Shown here: piece by piece, positions 24,985-32,116 of the stretch
How positions within the stretch are numbered: position 1 is the stretch's first letter
How the letters are laid out: each line of letters starts with the position of its first letter
DNA from: Streptomyces ardesiacus
Lineage (GTDB): Bacteria; Actinomycetota; Actinomycetes; Streptomycetales; Streptomycetaceae
Length of the DNA stretch: 64,000 nucleotides
Assembly (NCBI RefSeq): GCF_003112575.1
Contig: NZ_BEWC01000002.1
Span: 558,001 to 622,000 of the forward strand
Direction of reading: 5' to 3'
Notes under the pieces: model-generated
Databases searched by the model: none
What the model was told of the DNA's origin: nothing
The model's input: the letters and a program-made list of their open reading frames with translations, nothing else
Position numbers and translations under genes: made by a program

Positions 24985-25258
24985 GGCAATTCGCGTGAGC
25001 AAAGCTACGCGCGTGGCACCGCGCAGTGGAGGGGGCTGCGCGGTGCCGGGCACGTCCGGTCGGCCGGGTTGCCGGTGCCGCTCGGCCGGTCGGGATTCGG
25101 GACGGAATGGGGGCTTCCGTGGTGATCCGGGCGTCGCCGGGTAACTGCGGAGAGTAATTGTGGCACGCCGATGCACGCAGCATCACTTACGAAGGGTTAT
25201 GGTGGAAACCCCCCCTCGGGCCGGTCCGTATCCCCCCCCCACGGACCGGCCCGTTTTT
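24985..25258 (+). ncRNA. Candidate structured noncoding RNA ending in an intrinsic terminator
   Basis: A hairpin GGCACCGCGCAG...CTGCGCGGTGCC (25015-25026 with 25036-25047, perfect 12-bp stem, 9-nt loop) is followed, within an intergenic region, by a more AT-rich stretch and then a hairpin plus T-run terminator. A terminator with no gene ahead of it for more than 500 bp suggests a separate small transcript or a leader. The 5' end is a guess. I could not match it to a known RNA family such as 6S RNA or a riboswitch. Confidence 0.3.
25217..25258 (+). terminator. Rho-independent terminator
   Basis: Perfect 13-bp inverted repeat CGGGCCGGTCCGT (25217-25229) and ACGGACCGGCCCG (25241-25253) around a C-rich loop, followed at once by TTTTT (25254-25258). 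This is the clearest intrinsic terminator in the window, and it stands well away from any annotated gene end. Confidence 0.85.
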
Positions 25259-25710
25259 CGTTCCTTCCAGTGGTGTCGGCGAGGTCCCTCTGGTGTCGGC
25301 GAGGCCCCTCGCCGCTGCGCCCGTCCGTTCCCTCCGTGCCGGCGCCCGCGAGTGGTACCGCCGTCATGAGGAGTTCACCGGTGCGCCGCCCCGTGTCGTG
25401 GCATGGCGGCGCTTGTTCGAGGGCATAACCCAAGCAGGTCGACGCCCGAACCACGGGTGTCGTATCTCAGCGGGCGGCACGGAGCCGTCCGCCCGGGAGG
25501 CCCTTTGCACCAGCCCCACCGTGCGGTCACGGCACGGAAGACGCGGCGGAGGGCCGGTCCGCGGCCCGCGCCAGTGCAGGGCGGCCCTCACGGTCTGCGC
25601 GACAGGCCCCGGACCGGTCGGCTCGGCCGGACCGGCCGGCTCGTTCCCGCCCTCCCGGCCCCGTTCCACTCCGTCGCTCCCCGACCTCTTCCGAGGGGGT
25701 ACGTCCTTCC

Positions 25711-27036
25711 GTGGTGACCAGCACAAAGCGCCACAAGCCCGACAGGCGCACCTACGTTCTCGACACCAGCGTCCTGCTGGCCGACCCGAACGCCCTGAGC
25801 CGCTTCGACGAGCACGAGGTCGTGCTCCCCATCGTCGTGGTGACGGAGTTGGAGGCCAAACGGCACCATCCCGAGCTCGGCTACTTCGCCCGGCAGGCCC
25901 TGCGCCTGCTCGACGAGTTCCGGGTGCGGCACGGTCGCCTCGACGCCCCCCTCCCGATCGGGGACCTGGGCGGCACCGTCCGCGTCGAGCTCAACCACTC
26001 GGACCCCAGCGTGCTGCCCACCGGCTACCGCCTGGGGGACAACGACTCCCGCATCCTCGCGGTCGCCCGGAACCTGCAGGCCGAGGGGTTCGACGTCACC
26101 GTCGTGTCGAAGGACCTGCCGCTCAGGATCAAGGCGTCCTCCGTGGGTCTCCTCGCCGAGGAGTACCGGGCCGAGCTGGCCATCACGGACGCCTCCGGCT
26201 GGACCGGGATGTCCGAACTCACCCTGTCGGGCGAGCAGGTGGACATCCTCTTCGAGGAGGGCCGGATCCACGTCCCCGAGGCCGCCGAGCTGCCCGTGCA
26301 CACCGGGCTGACCATCCAGTCCGAGCGCGGCAAGGCCCTCGGCCGGGTCGCGCCCGACGGCGGTGTCCGGCTGGTGCGCGGCGACCGGGAGGCGTTCGGC
26401 ATCAAGGGCCGCAGCGCCGAGCAGCGGATCGCGCTCGACCTGCTCCTCGACCCGGACGTCGGGATCGTGTCGATGGGCGGCCGGGCCGGCACCGGCAAGT
26501 CGGCGCTCGCGCTGTGCGCCGGGCTGGAGGCCGTGCTCGAACGCCGGCAGCACCAGAAGGTGATGGTCTTCCGTCCGCTGTACGCGGTGGGCGGGCAGGA
26601 GCTCGGCTATCTGCCCGGCTCCGAGGCCGAGAAGATGAGCCCCTGGGCGCAGGCGGTCTTCGACACGCTGTCGGCCGTCACCAGCCGGGAGGTCATCGAG
26701 GAGGTGACCGCGCGCGGGATGCTGGAGGTGCTGCCGCTCACCCACATCCGGGGGCGCTCGCTGCACGACGCGTTCGTCATCGTCGACGAGGCCCAGTCGC
26801 TCGAGCGCAACGTCCTGCTGACCGTGCTGTCCCGGATCGGGGCCGACTCGCGGGTCGTCCTCACCCATGACGTGGCCCAACGGGACAACCTGCGGGTCGG
26901 CCGGTACGACGGAGTGGTGGCCGTCGTCGAGAAGCTGAAGGGGCATCCGCTCTTCGCGCACGTCACCCTGACGCGCTCCGAGCGGTCCCAGATCGCCGCG
27001 CTCGTGACCGAAATGCTGGAGGACGGGCACATCTGA
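25711..27036 (+). CDS. PIN domain-PhoH ATPase protein (PhoH2-like)
   Basis: A 441-residue fusion of an N-terminal PIN ribonuclease domain (about 14-150: [47 protein letters not shown], with the acidic residues in place) and a C-terminal PhoH-type RecA-fold ATPase/helicase (about 225-440: Walker A GRAGTGKS at about 259-266, [12 protein letters not shown]alker [10 protein letters not shown]). In mycobacteria the PhoH2 family unwinds and cuts RNA and is linked to toxin-antitoxin modules. No antitoxin gene is visible upstream here. GTG 25711 is the chosen start. A possible terminator hairpin follows at 27048-27077. Confidence 0.93.
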   Translation: MVTSTKRHKPDRRTYVLDTSVLLADPNALSRFDEHEVVLPIVVVTELEAKRHHPELGYFARQALRLLDEFRVRHGRLDAPLPIGDLGGTVRVELNHSDPSVLPTGYRLGDNDSRILAVARNLQAEGFDVTVVSKDLPLRIKASSVGLLAEEYRAELAITDASGWTGMSELTLSGEQVDILFEEGRIHVPEAAELPVHTGLTIQSERGKALGRVAPDGGVRLVRGDREAFGIKGRSAEQRIALDLLLDPDVGIVSMGGRAGTGKSALALCAGLEAVLERRQHQKVMVFRPLYAVGGQELGYLPGSEAEKMSPWAQAVFDTLSAVTSREVIEEVTARGMLEVLPLTHIRGRSLHDAFVIVDEAQSLERNVLLTVLSRIGADSRVVLTHDVAQRDNLRVGRYDGVVAVVEKLKGHPLFAHVTLTRSERSQIAALVTEMLEDGHI

Positions 27037-27495
27037 TCCGTCTGTCACCCGTCCGGGCCGTTTGACGCCCGTACGGGAACTCCGACCCGGTCAGGGCCGG
27101 TTACCCGTCAGTTCGGCGCCGTCCGGAAGGCCCAGAGCCTAGCCGGGCGGCGCCTTGGTGTGTGCGGATTTCCGTGAATCCCCTGGGCCAAACGAGATGT
27201 GAGCTTTCACACGCAACACAGAATTGCCTCACCCCGCCGGGTTACGGCAGAGTCTCATTCCTGTCAGGCCCCGCATACGACACAGCCGTGCCCCCAGCGG
27301 TACGGCGCCCCAGAAGCACCAGAGCCAACTCCATAGTCGAGTCGTATGCCGCCCGAGCACCACGCGGCGCTCCCCGCAAGGGGAGTTGTCCACCGGGCCC
27401 GCGCCTCCCGTGACCCGTAGTTGGGGAGGCCAGTGCCAGGGGCACGATTGCGTCCGCGAGGGTCACCGATGCGGGCGATGCTGGAAGGAAACCGT
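27037..27495. other. Intergenic region before the secreted SLT-domain gene
   Basis: About 460 bp without a gene. It starts with a probable terminator. At 27198-27211 there is a perfect short palindrome, TGTGA-GCTT-TCACA, which looks like an operator but has 4 rather than 6 bases between the arms, unlike a normal Crp site. I looked for a c-di-AMP (ydaO-type) riboswitch, which precedes many Streptomyces cell-wall hydrolase genes, and did not find its conserved blocks. A long 5' leader is still likely. Confidence 0.45.
27048..27077 (+). terminator. Possible terminator after the PIN-PhoH gene
   Basis: Arms CCCGTCCGGGC (27048-27058) and GCCCGTACGGG (27067-27077) pair over 11 bp with one mismatch, around an 8-nt loop, 11 bp after the stop codon. 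There is no T-run. Confidence 0.5.
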
Positions 27496-28197
27496 GTGAG
27501 CCGGATCTCGGTCCGGGGATTCGCAGTGGCCTCGGCCACGGCGGTCACCGCCGTCGGAAGCGTCGTCGGAGTTGCCTCGGGCAGCGTCGCGCAGAACAAC
27601 GACGACGCGGAGGCGACGGCAGCAGGCACGACGCTGCTCGCCGACATCCCCATGGGTGAGCAGGCGCAGGTACAGACCGCGTCCCTGACGCATCAGGCCG
27701 ACGTGCAGGCCATCGCCGCGGACGCGAGCGCCAAGAAGGACGCCGAGGAGGCGGCCCGCAAGGCAGCCGCCCAGACCGCCGTGGCCAAGCAGGAGAAGGC
27801 CAGGAAGGCGGCCGAGGACGCCAAGGAGCGCGAGGCGGAGAAGAAGGCCGCCGCCAGCCGCGACGCCCAGCGCGACGCCACCACCTTCGCCGTCCAGAGC
27901 TCCTACAGCACCAGCCAGATCCAGGCGATGGCCCGCCAGATGGTGCCCAGCGGCCAGTTCCAGTGCTTCAGCAACATCGTGAACCACGAGTCGAGCTGGA
28001 ACTACCAGGCGGTCAACCCCTCCTCCGGCGCCTACGGCCTCTTCCAGGCGCTCCCGGCGGGCAAGTACGCCTCGGCGGGCGCCGACTGGCGGACCAACCC
28101 GGCCACCCAGATCAAGTGGGGCCTCAGCTACATGGACAACCGCTACGGCAGCCCGTGCGACGCCTGGGCCTTCTGGCAGGCCAACCACTGGTACTGA
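27496..28197 (+). CDS. Secreted transglycosylase SLT/lysozyme-like protein
   Basis: A cell-wall hydrolase candidate of 233 aa. Start taken as GTG 27496, 5 nt after GGAAGGAA. In-frame ATGs at 27469 and 27478 are less favoured. The signal peptide covers about residues 1-32. A long Ala/Lys/Glu-rich coiled coil spans about 70-130. The C-terminal lysozyme-like domain (about 145-233) has NIVNHESSWNYQAVNPSSGAYGLFQ, where the Glu in HESSW is the expected catalytic acid, and ends in WAFWQANHWY. This pattern is shared by actinobacterial resuscitation- and lysis-related hydrolases. A terminator-like hairpin follows. Confidence 0.88.
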   Translation: MSRISVRGFAVASATAVTAVGSVVGVASGSVAQNNDDAEATAAGTTLLADIPMGEQAQVQTASLTHQADVQAIAADASAKKDAEEAARKAAAQTAVAKQEKARKAAEDAKEREAEKKAAASRDAQRDATTFAVQSSYSTSQIQAMARQMVPSGQFQCFSNIVNHESSWNYQAVNPSSGAYGLFQALPAGKYASAGADWRTNPATQIKWGLSYMDNRYGSPCDAWAFWQANHWY

Positions 28198-28238
28198 GCC
28201 CCGCCACCCGGACCCCCGGTCCGCGCTCAACCTCGCGC

Positions 28239-28270
28239 AGCCCCTCGCCGTCCTACGGTGAGGGGCTTTC
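28239..28270 (+). terminator. Terminator after the SLT-domain gene
   Basis: AGCCCCTCGCCG (28239-28250) pairs with CGGTGAGGGGCT (28256-28267), with one mismatch that pairs as G-U on the plus-strand RNA. The loop is TCCTA and the stem is followed by TTC. It lies 40 bp after the stop codon. Confidence 0.7.
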
Positions 28271-28347
28271 GCGCTCCCGCCATGTACGGTCGGACCGGAA
28301 CGACTCCGGGGGGAGTGGTGGGGAAAGACGGGGGAAGAGGACGGATC

Positions 28348-29760
28348 ATGTCACGAGTGCCAGGGTGGCTCGGCCGGCTCGGCGCCGGACTGACGCACAT
28401 GAGCGAGCGGTTGGAGCAGCGCCGGCAGGAGGCGCGGCGGCACGACGCCGACGACGGGCCGGGGCCGGTGGCCGGCCACGTGCCGCGCTCCGGGGACGAC
28501 CTGGCCGAGGACGCCGCCGAGGAGCACTTCGCCGAGCACCACACGGTCGTCGTCGACAACCGCCCCGATCCGGCGCAGGCCGTGCCCTGGGGCGTGCGGG
28601 TGGCCGCGGAGGCCGGGTGGCGGCTGCTGGTGCTCGCGGGCACGTTGTGGGTGCTGATGCGCATCATCAGCGCCGTACAGCTGGTGGTGCTGGCGTTCGT
28701 GGCCGCGCTGCTGATCACGGCGCTGCTGCAGCCGGCCGTGTCCTGGCTGCGCCGGCACGGGGTGCCCCGGGGGCCGGCCACCGCCCTGACGGCGATCCTG
28801 GGCTTCGTGGTGATGGGCCTGATCGGCTGGTTCGTCACCTGGCAGGTCATGGAGAACATCGACAACCTCTCCGACCAGGTCCAGAACGGCATCGACGAAC
28901 TGCGCAACTGGCTGCTGAACAGCCCCTTCCACGTCACCGACAAGCAGATCAACGAGATCGCCAAGAGCCTGCGCGAGGCGGTCGGCGCCAACACCGACCA
29001 GATAACCTCGGCGGGACTCGAGGGCGTCACGGTCGTGGTCGAGGCGCTCACCGGCATCCTGCTCGCCGCCTTCTCGACGCTCTTCCTGCTCTACGACGGC
29101 AGGCGCATCTGGCAGTGGACGCTGAAGCTGGTGCCCGCGGCCGCCCGCCCGGGTGTGGCCGGGGCCGGCCCGCGCGCCTGGCGGACGCTGACCGCCTATG
29201 TGCGCGGCACGGTGATCGTCGCGCTGATCGACGCCATCTTCATCGGCCTCGGCATCTACTTCCTCGACGTGCCGATGGCCGTCCCGCTGGCCGTGTTCAT
29301 CTTCCTGTTCGCCTTCATCCCGCTCGTCGGCGCCGTGGTCTCGGGCGCGCTCGCGGTCGTCGTGGCGCTGGTGACGCAGGGCGTGTTCGCCGCGGTCATG
29401 ACGCTGGTCGTGGTGCTGGCGGTGCAGCAGATCGAGGGGCACATCCTGCAGCCGTTCATCCTCGGGAGGGCGGTGCGGGTCCATCCGCTGGCGGTGGTGC
29501 TGTCGGTGGCCGCCGGCGGCATGGTGGCCGGCATCGGCGGCGCCGTGGTCGCCGTGCCCCTGGTGGCGGTGACCAACACCGTCGTGGGCTACTTGCGGGC
29601 GTACTCCCGTGAGGCCGCCCTGCGGCAGCAACCCAGGCCTCACGGGGCCACGTCGAGCGACGCCGCCCCGGCGATCGACCGGGCGCCGGGTTCGCCTCAG
29701 ACCAAGGGCCCCCAGGAGCCGCCGGAGGCCGGTCCGCCGTCGGACGCCTCCCCGGCGTAG
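28348..29760 (+). CDS. AI-2E family transporter (PerM-like membrane protein)
   Basis: A 470-residue multi-pass membrane protein of the AI-2E/PerM exporter superfamily. Substrates vary and are mostly unproven. Start at ATG 28348 after GGGGGAAGAGG. Upstream GTGs are less likely. The N-terminal 80 residues are charged and cytoplasmic. Helices follow at about 95-150 (paired), 165-185, and then a cluster from about 240 to 425. The family signature near the end, HILQPFILGRAVRVHPLAVVLSV with IGGAVVAVPLVAV, is clear. The last 50 residues are polar and Pro/Ser-rich. It faces a strong shared terminator. Confidence 0.9.
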   Translation: MSRVPGWLGRLGAGLTHMSERLEQRRQEARRHDADDGPGPVAGHVPRSGDDLAEDAAEEHFAEHHTVVVDNRPDPAQAVPWGVRVAAEAGWRLLVLAGTLWVLMRIISAVQLVVLAFVAALLITALLQPAVSWLRRHGVPRGPATALTAILGFVVMGLIGWFVTWQVMENIDNLSDQVQNGIDELRNWLLNSPFHVTDKQINEIAKSLREAVGANTDQITSAGLEGVTVVVEALTGILLAAFSTLFLLYDGRRIWQWTLKLVPAAARPGVAGAGPRAWRTLTAYVRGTVIVALIDAIFIGLGIYFLDVPMAVPLAVFIFLFAFIPLVGAVVSGALAVVVALVTQGVFAAVMTLVVVLAVQQIEGHILQPFILGRAVRVHPLAVVLSVAAGGMVAGIGGAVVAVPLVAVTNTVVGYLRAYSREAALRQQPRPHGATSSDAAPAIDRAPGSPQTKGPQEPPEAGPPSDASPA

Positions 29761-29780
29761 CGCGGCGACGACCCCCTCCG

Positions 29781-29833
29781 GCACCGGTATGAGAACGGGC
29801 CCCGCCTGCACCGGTATGAGAACGGGCCCCGCC
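29781..29833. repeat. Tandem direct repeat next to a terminator
   Basis: The 26-bp unit beginning GCACCGGTATGAGAACGGGC occurs at 29781-29806 and 29808-29833. The second copy supplies the left arm of the terminator hairpin. The first copy is an extra left arm that could compete for pairing. Confidence 0.8.
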
Positions 29834-29857
29834 CACCTCTCGGTGGGCGGGGCCCGT
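29822..29857. terminator. Bidirectional terminator between the transporter gene and ahpD
   Basis: A perfect 16-bp stem, ACGGGCCCCGCCCACC (29822-29837) and GGTGGGCGGGGCCCGT (29842-29857), around a 4-nt loop. It lies between convergent genes. No T-run on either strand. Confidence 0.85.
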
Positions 29858-29883
29858 GCCGTGCGTGCCCCTGCGGGGCGGGA

Positions 29884-30420
29884 CTACTCGGCGGCCAGGA
29901 CCGCCTCGGCGTCCAGCGTGACGCCGACGGCCTCGACCACGGCGGCGATCTTGAACGCCTCCTGGATCGTCTCGCGGTCCACGCCGGCCTTGCGGAGCAC
30001 CTGCTCGTGCGAGTCCAGGCACATGCCGCAGCCGTTGATGGCGGACACCGCGAAGGACCACAGCTCGAAGTCGACCTTGTCGACGCCCGGGTTGCCGATG
30101 ACGTTCATCCGCAGACCGGCGCGCAGGGTGCCGTACTCGTGGTCCGACAGCAGGTGCCGGGTGCGGTAGAAGACGTTGTTCATCGCCATGACGGCCGCGG
30201 CCGACTTGGCGGCCGCGTACGCCTCCGGCGACAGGTTCGCCTTCGCCTCCGGCTCCAGCTCGCGCAGCACGATGGGGGAGCGCGAGGCGATGGCGGTCGC
30301 CAGCACGGTGCCCCAGAGCTGCTGCGCCGGGAGGTCGGAATTGCCGATGACCGAGCCGAGGTTGAGCTTCAGGTCCTTGGCGTAGTCCGGTATGGCGGAC
30401 TTCAGGGAGTCGAGGGACAT
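29884..30420 (-). CDS. ahpD: Alkyl hydroperoxide reductase AhpD
   Basis: The electron donor and partially active peroxidase that reduces AhpC during breakdown of organic peroxides and peroxynitrite, in the cytoplasm. The 178-residue length is normal. The active site CGMC with C131 and C134 and nearby H138 ([11 protein letters not shown]) matches the catalytic site of the mycobacterial enzyme, where the residues are C130, C133 and H137. It starts 6 bp after the ahpC stop and should be in one operon with it. Confidence 0.96.
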   Translation of the reverse strand: MSLDSLKSAIPDYAKDLKLNLGSVIGNSDLPAQQLWGTVLATAIASRSPIVLRELEPEAKANLSPEAYAAAKSAAAVMAMNNVFYRTRHLLSDHEYGTLRAGLRMNVIGNPGVDKVDFELWSFAVSAINGCGMCLDSHEQVLRKAGVDRETIQEAFKIAAVVEAVGVTLDAEAVLAAE

Positions 30421-30426
30421 GTCAGT

Positions 30427-30981
30427 TCACTCCCCCGACAGCAGCGCGACCGGGTCCAGGGTCTCGTCGCCCTTGCTCCAGTTGCACGGGCAGAGCTCGT
30501 CGGTCTGCAGGGCGTCGAGGACCCGCAGGACCTCCTTGGGGTTACGGCCGACGGAGCCGGCGGTGACCATCGTGAACTGGATCTCGTTGTTCTGGTCCAC
30601 GATGAAGACGGCGCGCTGCGCGAAGCCGTCCTCGCCCTCGATGCCGAGGTCCCGCATCAGCTCGTGCTTGGAGTCGGCCATCATCGGGAACGGCAGGTCG
30701 GTCAGGTCCGGGTGGTCCTTGCGCCAGGCGTGGTGGACGAACTCGGAGTCGCCGGAGAAGCCGAGGATCTGGGCGTCACGGTCGGCGAACTCGTCGTTCA
30801 GCTTGCCGAAGGCGGCGATCTCGGTCGGGCACACGAAGGTGAAGTCCTTGGGCCACGCGAAGACGACCTTCCACTGACCCTCGTAGGTCTTGTGGTTGAT
30901 CTGCTGGAACTCCTTGCCCTTCTCCAGCGAGACGCAGGCGGTCAGATCGAACTCGGGGAACTTGTCACCGACAGTGAGCAC
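30427..30981 (-). CDS. ahpC: Alkyl hydroperoxide reductase AhpC (peroxiredoxin)
   Basis: A two-Cys peroxiredoxin of 184 aa that reduces H2O2, organic peroxides and peroxynitrite. The peroxidatic Cys is C51 in FTFVCPTE. Candidate resolving cysteines are C164 and C166 (DELCPCNW), as in actinobacterial AhpC proteins that are reduced by AhpD. It is the first gene of the ahpC-ahpD operon and is divergent from oxyR across 137 bp, the usual arrangement in Streptomyces, where OxyR activates ahpC under peroxide. Confidence 0.97.
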   Translation of the reverse strand: MLTVGDKFPEFDLTACVSLEKGKEFQQINHKTYEGQWKVVFAWPKDFTFVCPTEIAAFGKLNDEFADRDAQILGFSGDSEFVHHAWRKDHPDLTDLPFPMMADSKHELMRDLGIEGEDGFAQRAVFIVDQNNEIQFTMVTAGSVGRNPKEVLRVLDALQTDELCPCNWSKGDETLDPVALLSGE

Positions 30982-31118
30982 GCGCTCTCCAAAAGTGCAG
31001 CGAGGAAACGCCCGTTTTGCAGGCGTATCCCACGGGTTGGACGTTCATGATGTTGGCACAGGGTGCATTGATTAGTGAAATAGCTACACTCGGTCGAGTT
31101 GATCGGAGGTGGCTATTA
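30982..31118. promoter_or_regulatory. Divergent ahpC / oxyR control region
   Basis: This 137-bp gap must hold both promoters. The stretch ATTGATTAGTGAAATAGCTA (31067-31086) is the most AT-rich part and contains LysR-type T-N11-A spacing, which makes it the most likely OxyR binding site. The exact operator cannot be set from sequence alone. Confidence 0.5.
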
Positions 31119-32057
31119 GTGCCGGGACGGAAGAGGCAGCCCAGCCTCGCCCAACTGCGGGCTTTCGACGCGGTCGCCGAACACCTGCACTTCCGCGACG
31201 CCGCCGCCGCGATCGGCATGAGCCAGCCGGCGCTCTCCGGGGCCGTCTCCGCCCTGGAGGAGGCACTGGGTGTCACCCTCCTGGAGCGTACGACGCGCAA
31301 GGTGCTGCTCTCGCCGGCCGGTGAACGGCTCGCGGTGCGGACCAAGGCGGTACTGGCGGAGGTCGGCGCGCTGCTGGAGGAGGCGGAGGCGGTACGGGCG
31401 CCCTTCACCGGCGCGCTGCGGCTCGGCGTCATCCCGACCGTCGCGCCGTACCTGCTGCCGACGGTGCTGCGTCTGGTCCACGACCGCTACCCCGACCTCG
31501 ACCTCCAGGTCCACGAGGAGCAGACGGCGAGCCTGCTGGAGGGCCTGACGTCCGGCCGGCTCGACCTGCTGCTGCTCGCGGTGCCGCTCGGTGTCCCCGG
31601 CGTCACCGAACTCCCGCTCTTCGACGAGGACTTCGTCCTGGTCACCCCGCTCGACCACCGGCTCGGCGGCCGGGAGGGCATCGAGCGCTCGGTGCTGCGC
31701 GAGCTGAAGCTGCTGCTGCTCGACGAGGGACACTGCCTGCGCGACCAGGCGCTCGACATCTGCCGGGAGGCGGGCCGCGCGGGCGTCCCGGCCACGACCT
31801 CGGCCGCCGGACTGTCGACGCTGGTCCAACTGGTGGCGGGCGGCCTCGGGGTGACGCTGCTGCCCCGTACCGCCGTGCGCGTGGAGACCTCCCGGTCCAG
31901 CCAGCTCCTCACCGCGTCCTTCGCCGATCCCGCCCCCACCCGCCGGGTCGCCCTCGCCATGCGCACGCGCGCGGCGCGCTCGGCGGAGTACGAGGAACTG
32001 GCGGCGGCCCTGCGGGAGGCGATGGCGGACCTGCCGGTGCGGACGGTGCACGACTGA
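31119..32057 (+). CDS. oxyR: Peroxide-sensing LysR-type regulator OxyR
   Basis: A 312-residue regulator. GTG 31119 has GGAGGT 8 nt upstream. The longer frame from 31017 is rejected. The helix-turn-helix is at about residues 8-67 (LAQLRAFDAVAEHLHFRDAA...MSQPALSGAVSALE). The substrate-like sensor domain follows, with C206 and C215 in GHCLRDQALDIC, nine residues apart as are C199 and C208 of E. coli OxyR, where a disulfide switches the protein on. This residue match separates it from other LysR members. It probably controls the divergent ahpCD operon. Confidence 0.95.
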   Translation: MPGRKRQPSLAQLRAFDAVAEHLHFRDAAAAIGMSQPALSGAVSALEEALGVTLLERTTRKVLLSPAGERLAVRTKAVLAEVGALLEEAEAVRAPFTGALRLGVIPTVAPYLLPTVLRLVHDRYPDLDLQVHEEQTASLLEGLTSGRLDLLLLAVPLGVPGVTELPLFDEDFVLVTPLDHRLGGREGIERSVLRELKLLLLDEGHCLRDQALDICREAGRAGVPATTSAAGLSTLVQLVAGGLGVTLLPRTAVRVETSRSSQLLTASFADPAPTRRVALAMRTRAARSAEYEELAAALREAMADLPVRTVHD

Positions 32058-32094
32058 GGGACCGGACGACCGCCCGCGCGGTCCTCCGGTCCCT
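32057..32094. terminator. Bidirectional terminator between oxyR and the ABC permease gene
   Basis: Outer arms AGGGACCGGA (32057-32066) and TCCGGTCCCT (32085-32094) are perfect, with an inner stem GACCGC/GCGGTC. It starts at the oxyR stop and lies between convergent genes. Confidence 0.75.
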
Positions 32095-32116
32095 CGGTCG
32101 TGCGTCGGCGCGGGGC

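Larger units (their letters stand above)
24673..25710. other. Long noncoding stretch before the PIN-PhoH gene
   Basis: About 1 kb without a convincing gene. It holds the tandem repeat at 24685-24780, a perfect 12-bp stem hairpin at 25015-25047 and a strong terminator at 25217-25258. The second half (25260-25700) is GC-rich with no structure that I can name. Frames present here lack a ribosome site and look like chance openings. Confidence 0.5.

Noticed and set aside
27198..27211. Crp-like site TGTGA-GCTT-TCACA
   Set aside because: The arms match, but the spacer is 4 bases instead of 6, which puts the half-sites in the wrong phase for Crp.
27200..27495. c-di-AMP (ydaO-type) riboswitch before the secreted hydrolase
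   Set aside because: Looked for because such riboswitches control Streptomyces wall hydrolases. The conserved blocks were not found.
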